Positions 26,027-34,216 of a stretch of DNA of 64,000 nucleotides are shown here, piece after piece (positions within the stretch are counted from its first letter, which is position 1; every line of letters starts with the position of its first letter). This DNA comes from Clostridium algoriphilum (GTDB taxonomy: Bacteria > Bacillota > Clostridia > Clostridiales > Clostridiaceae): the NCBI RefSeq assembly GCF_020443705.1, contig NZ_JAIZZK010000008.1:62001-126000 (forward strand), read 5' to 3'. The notes below the pieces were generated by a model. That model was not told the origin of the DNA. It saw nothing but the letters and a program-made list of their open reading frames with translations, and did not search any database. The translations under genes were made by a program, and so were the position numbers.

Positions 26027-26977
26027 TCATGATAAATGAATATCTGAAAGTTCCACTTTTATGTTTCCATTTTTACTTGATATTTTGTTACTGTGTATCA
26101 CCTTTTCATGAGGTATATTTCTTGAAGGAATGTTAACTATAAACTTACTTCCATTCCCAACTTCACTTTCAGCATAGATGCATCCACCATGTAGTTCTAC
26201 AATTGACTTAACTAAACTTAGCCCTATACCTGTGCCTTCTGTATTTCTCGATAATGATTTATCTACCTGTTTAAATCTATCAAATATTGTATCCAAGTTT
26301 TTTTCTTCAATGCCAATGCCATTGTCCTCGACTGACATTTCAATGAATTCATTCTTATCTTTAACATCAATAAAAATTTCATCACCTTTATCTGAAAATT
26401 TTATTGCATTCGATATAAGATTTAAAACTACTCTCTCTATCTTCTCTGGATCACAAGCAATTATTTTTTCTTCAGTATCCGTATCAAAAATAATATTTAG
26501 GCCTTTGCTGTCAGTAAAATCAGTTACAGACGTTACTATATCCTCTACAACTTCGACTATATTGTTATTTGATAAGTGCAATTCAAAGAACCCTGTTTCA
26601 ATTTTTGATGAATCAACTATGTTATTAATAAGTTTGGATAATCTATAGCAATTTTGTTTCATTGATTTTATATATTTAACAATAGAACCTTTCATTTTGT
26701 CTAATGAACCACTATCATAGTACATACTAAATAACTGAACTGTCGCAGACAAAACATTTAGAGGCGTTTTAAGTTCATGGGATATATTAACTATAAATTC
26801 TTCCTGGCATTTCAATGCTTTTTTCATAATTATATTTGACTTTATTTCAGTAGCAATCTTGTTATCTTGTTTACCTATAAATTCCTTTAGTCTTTCGATC
26901 TCGTTATTTTGTTCACGAATAATGTTCCTAGCTGATACTATTTCTTCTATCATTCTGTTATCATAAGCGCAGACCAC
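26027..26977 (-). CDS. Soluble histidine kinase, paralogue of the CHASE3 kinases
   Basis: The 316-aa protein (GTG after GGGGGTAAT) has no membrane helix. A coiled coil of about 60 residues (ARNIIREQNNEIERLKEF) leads into HisKA (VNISHELKTPLN) and HATPase_c (NLISNAIKF, DNGIGI, GTGIGLSLV). The kinase core is nearly identical in layout to those at 12711 and 34217, down to the IKVELSDI tail, so it looks like the same kinase with its sensor half replaced or lost. No adjacent response regulator. Confidence 0.92.
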   Translation of the reverse strand: MVCAYDNRMIEEIVSARNIIREQNNEIERLKEFIGKQDNKIATEIKSNIIMKKALKCQEEFIVNISHELKTPLNVLSATVQLFSMYYDSGSLDKMKGSIVKYIKSMKQNCYRLSKLINNIVDSSKIETGFFELHLSNNNIVEVVEDIVTSVTDFTDSKGLNIIFDTDTEEKIIACDPEKIERVVLNLISNAIKFSDKGDEIFIDVKDKNEFIEMSVEDNGIGIEEKNLDTIFDRFKQVDKSLSRNTEGTGIGLSLVKSIVELHGGCIYAESEVGNGSKFIVNIPSRNIPHEKVIHSNKISSKNGNIKVELSDIHLS

Positions 26978-27010
26978 GATATTACCCCCATTTTTTTCAC
27001 AAAAAAATCA

Positions 27011-27176
27011 TTAATAAACATCTGAAAATTCTACTTGGATTTTTATCAAAAACAATATGTAATCCTTTACTTTCAGTAAATTCTATATATTTAACTGTTG
27101 AATTTTTCCTTTTATCTATTATACCACTATCACAATACACATCCAATAACTGAGCTGCTGAAACTTTTACTCCAAT
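27011..27176 (-). pseudogene. Shredded remnant of a CHASE3-family histidine kinase
   Basis: Three pieces of the kinase at 34217-35677 are fused here: SAAQLLDVYCDSGIIDKRKN ... TVKYI (from HisKA), then EFTESKGLHIVFD (start of HATPase_c), then, after a frame change, KIQVEFSDVY and a stop, the exact C-terminal ending of that paralogue. The sensor, the phospho-acceptor His and most of the ATPase domain are deleted. Upstream DNA still resembles the promoter of the 34217 gene. Confidence 0.8.
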
Positions 27177-27204
27177 TTTACAATTCGTTACAATTTATTG
27201 TAAC

Positions 27205-27234
27205 TGTAACATAATATTACCATAATATGTTGCA
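27205..27234. promoter_or_regulatory. Kinase-type promoter/operator left upstream of the remnant
   Basis: On the minus strand TGCAACATATTATGGTAATAT resembles the element at 34045-34070, and both share an upstream AAAAACATACTAAA. It also resembles the dyad at 14309-14335. Confidence 0.5.
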
Positions 27235-27421
27235 ATTTAGTATGTTTTTCTTTCTCTTTAACCTAAAATTTGTCTTAAAAAAGAAGAATACATGTAAAAC
27301 CACCGTGTGGCAATTTTTGTATTGCATTAAATTTATTTACAATATTTCAATAATTAAAGGATATTATAGTATTATGTAGAACTTTAAAGAATAAGAAAAG
27401 TATTATAAAGGAGGGGTTAGT

Positions 27422-28858
27422 ATGAAAGTGTTATTTGTAGCTTCTGAGGCGTATCCTTTTATAAAAACTGGAGGCCTTGGAGATGTAGTATATGCACTAC
27501 CTAAAGCTTTAAGAAAGCTTGGGATTGATGTTAGAGTAATTATACCTAAATATAGCAGCATTCCTTTGTCTCTTAAAAATTGTATGGAAACTATAGCTAC
27601 TTTCAAAGTGAAAGTTGGATGGAGAAATCAATATTGTGGTTTGGAATATTTAACTTATGATGATGTACCTTACTATTTTATAGATAATGAATATTATTTT
27701 AAGAGACCTCAGACATATGGATATTACGATGATGGTGAAAGATTCTCTTATTTTTCAAAAGCAATACTAGAATCTATAAAATACATGGGGGATTTTACAC
27801 CAGATATAATTCATTGTAATGATTGGCAATGTGGAATTATACCCGTTTTACTTAAAGCAAACTATAGTAAAGACGCCAAGTTTAATAAAATAAAAAGTAT
27901 ATTTACTATACACAATCTAAAATCTCAAGGAATATTTCCAAGAGAAATATTAAATGAGTTATTAAATTTAGATGAGACTTATTTTAATGAGGATGCACTA
28001 AAATTTTATGATTCTGTATCTTTCATGAAGGGTGGAATTGTTTTCTCAGATGCAGTAACTACTGTAAGTAATACTTATGCACGAGAAATACAGACTCCTT
28101 TTTATGGAGAAGGTTTAGGTGGTTTATTGTCCTTAAAAGCTGAAAAACTATATGGAATAGTAAATGGTATAGACTATGAACTCTACAATCCTAAATTGGA
28201 TAAAAAAATATTTTGCGAATATGATTCACAAAGTATAAAACAAAAGGTTAAAAATAAATTAAAGTTTCAAGAAGAACTATGTTTTACAGTAAACGAAGAT
28301 ATACCAATGATAGGCATTGTTACTAGCCTAGTGAAGCAAAAGGGCATAGATTTAATTATAGATAAACTCGAAGAATTACTTAGCCTTGATATTCAAATAG
28401 TATTACTTGGTAATGGTGATGACTATTATGAAGATATATTTCAATTTTATGCTTCAAGGTACCCAAGTAGGATATCTACAAACATTGTTTTTGATGATAA
28501 ACTAGCACAACAAATATACGCTGCTTCAGATATGTTTTTGATGCCGTCGTTATCTGAACCTTGTGGTATAGAACATCTCATAGCATTAAAATATGGAAGT
28601 ATTCCAATTATCCACGAAACTGGAGGGTTAAAAGACACCATTCTTTTCTATAGTAAATATACAGGTAATGGCAACGGTTTTTCTTTTAACAATTATAAAA
28701 GTGAGGAATTATTAGATGCAGTAAATAGAGCTCTAGATTTATACAAAGACAAAGCGTCCTGGAATAAATTAATACGCAATGCCATGCTTTCAAACAATAG
28801 TTGGGAAAATTCGGCTAAAAACTATATGAATTTATATAGTAAAATATTAAAAAAGTAA
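27422..28858 (+). CDS. glgA: Glycogen synthase (ADP-glucose type, GT5)
   Basis: The 478-aa protein begins VLFVASEAYPFIKTGGLGDV, with the KTGGL motif that binds ADP-glucose, and has the usual GlgA length. The C-terminal Rossmann domain shows MPSLSEPCGIEHL and ETGGLKDT, the second with the E-x(7)-E-type region. It makes alpha-1,4-glucan in the cytoplasm. No other glg gene is adjacent, so it is separate from a glycogen operon here. The ATG follows AAGGAGGGGTTAGT. Confidence 0.96.
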   Translation: MKVLFVASEAYPFIKTGGLGDVVYALPKALRKLGIDVRVIIPKYSSIPLSLKNCMETIATFKVKVGWRNQYCGLEYLTYDDVPYYFIDNEYYFKRPQTYGYYDDGERFSYFSKAILESIKYMGDFTPDIIHCNDWQCGIIPVLLKANYSKDAKFNKIKSIFTIHNLKSQGIFPREILNELLNLDETYFNEDALKFYDSVSFMKGGIVFSDAVTTVSNTYAREIQTPFYGEGLGGLLSLKAEKLYGIVNGIDYELYNPKLDKKIFCEYDSQSIKQKVKNKLKFQEELCFTVNEDIPMIGIVTSLVKQKGIDLIIDKLEELLSLDIQIVLLGNGDDYYEDIFQFYASRYPSRISTNIVFDDKLAQQIYAASDMFLMPSLSEPCGIEHLIALKYGSIPIIHETGGLKDTILFYSKYTGNGNGFSFNNYKSEELLDAVNRALDLYKDKASWNKLIRNAMLSNNSWENSAKNYMNLYSKILKK

Positions 28859-28866
28859 AATAATAA

Positions 28867-28908
28867 GTCTGCACTTCTTTAAAGATAATACTTTTAAAGA
28901 GTGCAGAC
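28867..28908. terminator. Terminator between convergent glgA and purH-like genes
   Basis: GTCTGCACT pairs with AGTGCAGAC, extended by TTTAAAG/CTTTTAAA with a small bulge. It is placed to act on both converging transcripts. Confidence 0.75.
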
Positions 28909-28913
28909 AAATT

Positions 28914-30089
28914 TTAATGATGAAATAACCTTACACTTGAACAAGCCATTGCTATATTATATTCATTACATGCCTTTATTACTATATCATCTCTTACGGA
29001 ACCACCAGGTTGAACAATATATTTCACACCACTTTGGAATGCCCTATCAATATTGTCTCTAAACGGGAAAAACCCATCTGAGCCTAAAGATACCCCCGAT
29101 AAATTAGATATCCATGAGTCTTTTTCTTCCTTTGTTAATCTACAAGGCATCTCATTAAGCACTTCACTCCATTCTTTCATTTCTACTAAAGTAGTATCAT
29201 CCCTAAGATATTGATCTATAACATTATCTTTATTCGGTCTTGAAATTCCTTCTTTGAAGGATAAATTGAGAACACTTGGATGCTGCCTTAAATACCATAT
29301 ATCAGCTTTTGATCCAGCCAATCTTGTACAGTGTATGCGAGATTGCTGTCCTGCGCCAACGCCAATTACTTGACCGTCTAAAACAAAACATACGGAATTG
29401 GACTGAGTATATTTTAATGTAATCATTGAAATGAGTAAGTCTCGTCTTGCATCATCTGTAATATTTTTATTATTAGTTACTATATTATTAAGCATCTCCT
29501 GTTTTAGTAGAATACCATTTCGTTTCTGTTCAAAGGTTATACCATATATCTCTCTCTTTTCGATATCTTCAGCTTCATAATCAGGATCCATTTTAATAAT
29601 GCAGTAATTTCCTTTTTTCTTTTTCATCAGAAGTGCCAAGGCTTCCTCCGTATACCCTGGGGCAATTACTCCATCTGAAACAGATTTTTTTAAAATCATT
29701 GCGGTAGGTAAATCTACGATATCACTTATAGCTGCCCAATCACCAAAGGAAGACATCCTATCTGCACCCCTGGCTCTTGCATAAGCAGAAGCCACAGGAG
29801 ATAGTTCGATGTCTTCAACAAAATATGCTTTCTTTAGTACATCACTTAATGGAATTCCTACTGCTGCACCTGCTGGACTTATATGTTTAAAAGAGGCTGC
29901 TGCCGGCAATCCTATTGTTTGTTTTAATTCTTTCACTAATTGCCATGAATTAAAAGCATCCATGAAGTTAATATAACCTGGATTACCATTTAGAACTTCA
30001 AATGGCAAAGATTTATTTTTCATATAAATTCTTGCTGAACCTTGATGTGGATTACACCCATATTTAAGTATAATTTCTGAATTTCTCAT
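28914..30089 (-). CDS. Stand-alone AICAR transformylase (PurH C-terminal type)
   Basis: The 391-aa protein corresponds to the AICAR formyltransferase half of PurH: CNPHQ, SFKHISPAGAAVG (catalytic Lys-His), VIGVGAGQQSR and FFPFRDNIDRAF ... VQPGGSVRDD. The IMP cyclohydrolase half is absent. It converts AICAR plus 10-formyl-THF to FAICAR in purine synthesis; cyclisation to IMP must be done by another protein. A ZTP riboswitch and terminator lie directly upstream, which fits folate-dependent control. Confidence 0.93.
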   Translation of the reverse strand: MRNSEIILKYGCNPHQGSARIYMKNKSLPFEVLNGNPGYINFMDAFNSWQLVKELKQTIGLPAAASFKHISPAGAAVGIPLSDVLKKAYFVEDIELSPVASAYARARGADRMSSFGDWAAISDIVDLPTAMILKKSVSDGVIAPGYTEEALALLMKKKKGNYCIIKMDPDYEAEDIEKREIYGITFEQKRNGILLKQEMLNNIVTNNKNITDDARRDLLISMITLKYTQSNSVCFVLDGQVIGVGAGQQSRIHCTRLAGSKADIWYLRQHPSVLNLSFKEGISRPNKDNVIDQYLRDDTTLVEMKEWSEVLNEMPCRLTKEEKDSWISNLSGVSLGSDGFFPFRDNIDRAFQSGVKYIVQPGGSVRDDIVIKACNEYNIAMACSSVRLFHH

Positions 30090-30114
30090 TACAAACCTCC
30101 TAAATAATTAAATA

Positions 30115-30215
30115 TAAAAAACCGCCTGGATAAAATTTATTTTTACCCAGGCGGTCGATATCTTTCTTTAATTATGCTCCCTATGGTAAACACCATTTCC
30201 GCCAGTTACATAATT
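30115..30215 (-). promoter_or_regulatory. ZTP (pfl) riboswitch with intrinsic terminator
   Basis: Read on the minus strand the leader has the pfl-motif hallmarks: AACTGGCGG, a GGTGTTTACCA hairpin loop, GGGAGC, and after a variable linker CGACCGCCTGGG, whose CCGCC can pair with GGCGG in the pseudoknot. The same CCGCCTGG also pairs with CCAGGCGG (30121-30129) to form a terminator ending in six T residues. Ligand (ZTP/ZMP) should favour the aptamer and allow transcription of the AICAR transformylase gene. Confidence 0.93.
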
Positions 30216-30381
30216 ATATTATTCATTTTTATTAAATTATAGAGTAGATTGATATTTATGTCAAACTTAAAAAATTAAATTCTTTAAGTATTTTAAACAT
30301 ATTCTGTTTTCAAAATGAAAATTAATATTTTACAATACAAAAATAGACTTGATGCGAAAATAAAAGATTTATATGAAACGT

Positions 30382-31077
30382 TTATTCATCATTTTTAAAT
30401 CTGTATCCTTTGCCTCTTATGGTCTCAATAAACTTAGGGTTCTTATCATCATCTTCGATTTTTTGCCTTAAATGTCTAATATGGACATCTACAGTTCTAC
30501 TTATTCCTTCAAATTCAAAACCCCAAATTTCATTTAAAAGCAATTCTCTCGTCATTAATCTTCCTTTATTTTTTATAAGCATCTCAAATAGTTTAAATTC
30601 CTTAAGAGTAAGTTCTATCTTTTCATCACCTTTAGATACTATATGTTCTTCAAAATCTATAGTTAAATTACGAAAAGTATAGGACCTCTGTACCGATTCC
30701 AATCTAGTCCTTCTAAGTATTGCTTTAACTCTTACAAGTACTTCTGCAATTGAAAAAGGTTTGGTAATGTAGTCGTCCGCACCAAGTTCAAGCCCCAGAA
30801 TTTTATCAAATACCTCATTTTTTGCTGAAAGAATTATTATAGGAGTCGATGAAATTTGGTTATTTTTTTTGATTTCCTTGCAAACTTCATATCCATCCAT
30901 TTCAGGTAGCATCAAATCTAGTAAAACCAGTCTTGGTCTTTGGTCCTTAGCTATTTTCAGAGCTTCAAAGCCATTTGCAGCAGTGATGCATTTGTAACTG
31001 TTCTTTTCAAGATTATATTTTAAAAGTTCCCTTATGTGTTCTTCATCATCAACTATTAGTATTTTTTCATTAGCCAA
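30382..31077 (-). CDS. OmpR/PhoB-family response regulator
   Basis: The 231-aa protein (TTG start after AGGGGGAC) has a receiver domain with the phospho-acceptor in LLDLMLPEMDG, acidic pair DDEE and K of ITKPF, then a winged-helix C-terminal domain (ELTLKEFKLFEML, RTVDVHIRHLRQKI). No histidine kinase is next to it. The three CHASE3-type kinases of the window lack regulators, so one could be a partner, but this is a guess. Confidence 0.94.
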   Translation of the reverse strand: MANEKILIVDDEEHIRELLKYNLEKNSYKCITAANGFEALKIAKDQRPRLVLLDLMLPEMDGYEVCKEIKKNNQISSTPIIILSAKNEVFDKILGLELGADDYITKPFSIAEVLVRVKAILRRTRLESVQRSYTFRNLTIDFEEHIVSKGDEKIELTLKEFKLFEMLIKNKGRLMTRELLLNEIWGFEFEGISRTVDVHIRHLRQKIEDDDKNPKFIETIRGKGYRFKNDE

Positions 31078-31169
31078 CTTAGTCCCCCTATTATTTTAAG
31101 ATAATATTTTTTATGAACGGGTTTGCTTGCGATAATACTCTGCAAAAACTTATTAAAAGGTTTTCAATA

Positions 31170-31337
31170 TCACCAAGGGGCATCCTCACAATTAGGGCTA
31201 ATGATTATATGTACCTGACTTGGTTTTAGTGTATTTGAAATTTTTCTTTGCATAACTCCATTCAATAATAAGGTTAATGTTAAACAAGACATACATAAAC
31301 TTAATGTTTTTATCAATTTGTTTTTTATATTAAACAC
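31170..31337 (-). CDS. Candidate secreted signal peptide precursor (RRNPP-type), 55 aa
   Basis: Directly downstream of the HTH-TPR regulator (26 bp after its stop, same strand) lies a 55-codon frame. It has a basic start (FNIKNKLIK), a hydrophobic core (LSLCMSCLTLTLLL) and a polar C-terminal part ending HIIISPNCEDAPW. This is the layout of exported pro-peptides paired with RRNPP regulators in Firmicutes. The GTG start at 31337 abuts AGGTG and is uncertain; GTG at 31340 is an alternative. The function is inferred from position and shape. Confidence 0.6.
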   Translation of the reverse strand: MFNIKNKLIKTLSLCMSCLTLTLLLNGVMQRKISNTLKPSQVHIIISPNCEDAPW

Positions 31338-31362
31338 CACCTATATTTTTATACATTATAAC

Positions 31363-32652
31363 CTATAATGCAACATTTTGCATCTGTTTTAGTGACATTA
31401 ATAAATATTCTTTAGCATCTTCAACATTGTTTTCATTCAAATATATAATTGATAACTTGGTATACACTGAAACTAATTCACTATATTTATTTATTATTTT
31501 TAAAAAATCAGCAATATTTAAATAAGTTTTCTTTAAATTTAAAACATCATTTAATATTTCATATATACGCACAAGTTCGTAATTTCCCTTTATTAAATAC
31601 TCATAATCCATATTATCCTCAGCTAGTTTCAATCCTGATTCTATATATGTAATAGCATCATTATAAAACCCTTGCTTAATAAAAACACTTGATTTCTCTA
31701 TGATAGTATGACAAATATTTGCTGAATTTATCTTAATTCTTAGTTGTTCAGCTTTATTAAAATATTCCAAACTATTATTAAAATCATTTTTGTCTAAATA
31801 AGCTAACCCTAAATTATTATAAATATATCCTAATACAGGATTATTACAATCTATATTTTCAATTAGCAGAGAATCATATATATCTATAGCAGTATTAAAT
31901 TCTTCCCGAGCCTCAAAGCAGTTTGCTTTAAGAATATTTGCATAAATGTAACTATTATAGTCTTCTTCTTTGTTACATAGGATTAAGAATTTTTCAATGT
32001 TTTCAAGGGCTAGGTTTATTTTGTTTAATTTCATATAGCATTTAGCTATGTCATATATAGATCTTTTTTCTGTTTTTTTATCGTTATACATTATTGAATA
32101 TCTTTGAGATAGGTAAAAAAATGATAAAGCTTCTGCATACTGTAGTGCTTTAGCTTTACAATATCCTATTTTAAAATAAATATAAGGTATTGTTTCATTT
32201 TGTTTAAGATTTTTAAAAATGTCTATAGCATATATATAATTAATAAAAGCTTCATCGTAATTTTTTTTATTAGAGCAATAGTCACCCAGTCTACTATATC
32301 CCAAGGCTTTAACATTTAGTAAATTAAACTTATTAGCTATTTCAAGAATTTCTTTAATATCTTTATCTTGTTTTATTTGTTCAAGTTTTTCCATACAATA
32401 TAATTCCGCATCTTCACTAGGAGAACGTAATAAAAAACCATTATCTATTTTTAATTCAATATGGAGTTCTTTCGCTCTTTGTTCAAATTTTTCAACAAGT
32501 TTTAAAGCCACCTTGTTGCTTAGTTCTCTTTTTCCTATTTCAATCATACTAATAAGGCCCCTGGTAAGGTTTTCATCAGTTAAATCCTCTTGCTTCATTT
32601 TTAAATATTTTCTTGTCGATTTAAGTTTTTCTCCCTTAGTTAAAAATTTCAT
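31363..32652 (-). CDS. HTH-TPR transcriptional regulator, RRNPP-like
   Basis: The start is the ATG at 32652 with GGAG upstream; an in-frame TTG at 32670 overlaps this site. The 429-aa protein has an N-terminal XRE-type HTH (GEKLKSTRKYLKMKQEDL ... RGLISMIEIGKR) and then a long helical C-terminal part with TPR-like units (AFINYIYAIDIFKNL, ALSFFYLSQRY, SLEYFNKAEQL, AKEYLLMSLKQM). This plan matches peptide-sensing regulators of the RRNPP group, including those of solventogenic clostridia. The adjacent small exported-peptide ORF supports it. Confidence 0.88.
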   Translation of the reverse strand: MKFLTKGEKLKSTRKYLKMKQEDLTDENLTRGLISMIEIGKRELSNKVALKLVEKFEQRAKELHIELKIDNGFLLRSPSEDAELYCMEKLEQIKQDKDIKEILEIANKFNLLNVKALGYSRLGDYCSNKKNYDEAFINYIYAIDIFKNLKQNETIPYIYFKIGYCKAKALQYAEALSFFYLSQRYSIMYNDKKTEKRSIYDIAKCYMKLNKINLALENIEKFLILCNKEEDYNSYIYANILKANCFEAREEFNTAIDIYDSLLIENIDCNNPVLGYIYNNLGLAYLDKNDFNNSLEYFNKAEQLRIKINSANICHTIIEKSSVFIKQGFYNDAITYIESGLKLAEDNMDYEYLIKGNYELVRIYEILNDVLNLKKTYLNIADFLKIINKYSELVSVYTKLSIIYLNENNVEDAKEYLLMSLKQMQNVAL

Positions 32653-33187
32653 TTTATTGGCTCCAATCAATGTTAAATATATTTATTATATATGCAACAA
32701 TTTTAACACAATTAGTGTTGCTTTAATATTTTTTTAGATGTAATATAAAGGTATAAGTGCTAAGTACTAATTTTATCTACATACTTGTATTTTAATTATT
32801 TGAAATTTTCAGATAAAAAGAGAACCAACATCACTTATAAACCCTATCTAGTATAGCGTTGCCAATCTAAAAAACGTTATACATTCATATATCTAGATTT
32901 TAAGAAATACACGTTTACCAATTTTACCATAATATAGTCAAATACTCTAATTTAAAAGCATATTTATTATATATTTTTAAATTAGAGCGACTGAAAAAGT
33001 GTTTTTATAACTGCCTTAGCACTTAGCATGAATTTATAAGTAATGTTGGTGAAATGTTGGTAAAATGTCTAAATTTAAATGGAAAGAGGTGGTTGTATTT
33101 ATTATTAACAGGATTAAGGTATAACTTTCAATAGAGATGATTTTTTAAATTTATCAAAATACTTACTAAGAAAGGATTGATTAATTT
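32653..33187. other. Intergenic region upstream of the ice-binding protein gene
   Basis: This 535-bp AT-rich spacer has a hairpin with 13-bp arms, CTCTAATTTAAAA (32945-32957) and its complement (32975-32987). A short repeat ATGTTGGTRAA occurs twice at about 33043-33065. I see no ORF with a credible ribosome site. It should hold the promoters of both flanking genes. Confidence 0.5.
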
Positions 33188-33883
33188 ATGAAAACAATTA
33201 ATAAGATGAGATTTATATCACTACTAACAACACTAGCAACATTTGCTATGTTTCAATCACCTACAGTGACCATGGCAAACCAACGGAGAGTAATTGCCAA
33301 CCAGAAGTTTGCAGTTTTAGCGGGCACAACAATAACTAATACTGGAAAGACCGTAATCAACGGAGATGTCGGACTGTTCCCTGGTACAGCGCTTACTGGA
33401 CAGTCTAGCTTATTATTGAATGGAAATGCACATCTTGCTGATGCTGTTTCAAATAAAGCTAAAACAGATCTTGTAACCTCATATAATGGTGGTGACGCAA
33501 GTATTCCTGCTACGTGTATACCAACTGAGCTTGGTGGAAAGACTTTGACTCACGGCAAATATGATTCAAGCTCTGGAACATTTGGAATAACAGGTACCCT
33601 TACACTCGATGCTAAGGGAGATCCAAATGCTTACTTTATATTTAATACTGCATCCACTCTCATTACGGCAACAGGGAGTAATGTTAAGCTTATCAACGGA
33701 GCTAATCCAGATAATGTAATTTGGAGGGTGGGAAGTTCTGCAACACTCGAAACATATTCTCATTTTGTTGGACGAATCTTCGCTTTGACATCCATCACAG
33801 TGAATACTGGTGCGACTGTTCGAGGACAACTACTAGCACGAAATGGTGCTGTTACGCTAGACAGCAATACCATCACAAATTAA
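33188..33883 (+). CDS. Secreted ice-binding protein (DUF3494 fold)
   Basis: The 231-aa protein has a signal peptide (about 1-30) and the DUF3494 ice-binding beta-solenoid almost end to end: FAVLAGTTITNTG, INGDVGLFPGTALTG, PTELGGKTLTHGKYDSSSGT, GITGTLTLDAKGDPNAYFIF, WRVGSSATLETYSHFVGRI and QLLARNGAVTLDSNTITN. Known members are exported and bind ice crystals, limiting growth or recrystallisation. No anchor is visible, so it is probably released. The gene is richer in G+C than its surroundings (29 of 60 bases at 33361-33420), which fits horizontal transfer. The ribosome site AAAGGA is spaced long. Confidence 0.94.
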   Translation: MKTINKMRFISLLTTLATFAMFQSPTVTMANQRRVIANQKFAVLAGTTITNTGKTVINGDVGLFPGTALTGQSSLLLNGNAHLADAVSNKAKTDLVTSYNGGDASIPATCIPTELGGKTLTHGKYDSSSGTFGITGTLTLDAKGDPNAYFIFNTASTLITATGSNVKLINGANPDNVIWRVGSSATLETYSHFVGRIFALTSITVNTGATVRGQLLARNGAVTLDSNTITN

Positions 33884-33921
33884 TTCAAAAAATAAATTTC
33901 ATATCCATAACACTATTATGA

Positions 33922-33990
33922 GCCTATTAGAGCTATGATATTTTAAGTAGTTTCCACTACCTAAAATTAATTATCATGTGTCTAGTAGGC
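33922..33990 (+). terminator. Long imperfect hairpin after the ice-binding gene
   Basis: GCCTATTAG (33922-33930) pairs with CTAGTAGGC (33982-33990), with an inner imperfect stem around TTTC. It may end or stabilise the ice-binding protein transcript. The T run after it is short. Confidence 0.5.
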
Positions 33991-34044
33991 TTATATTCTT
34001 TATAAAATAATGTCATCTTATGGGGAACTAAAAACATACTAAAA

Positions 34045-34070
34045 TGCAATATACTGTGGTAGTATAATAT
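34045..34070 (+). promoter_or_regulatory. Promoter/operator-like element upstream of third kinase
   Basis: TGCAATATACTGTGGTAGTATAAT includes a TATAAT and matches the elements near 27205 and 14309. It is about 150 bp before the kinase start. Confidence 0.5.
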
Positions 34071-34216
34071 AAACTAGTATTATGTGTTACCAAATTTTGC
34101 GAATAATGATTTCTGCGAATAAGAAAGTTTATAATTATTTATTTACTGCAATTATTGATTCTAAATTATTGCAATTAATTTACAGTAAAATTCCCTAACA
34201 AGAGAGGATAATTATT

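Noticed and set aside
33566..33829. Minus-strand frame of 87 codons
   Set aside because: Antisense to the ice-binding protein gene; Cys- and Ser-rich composition is an artefact of the opposite reading.
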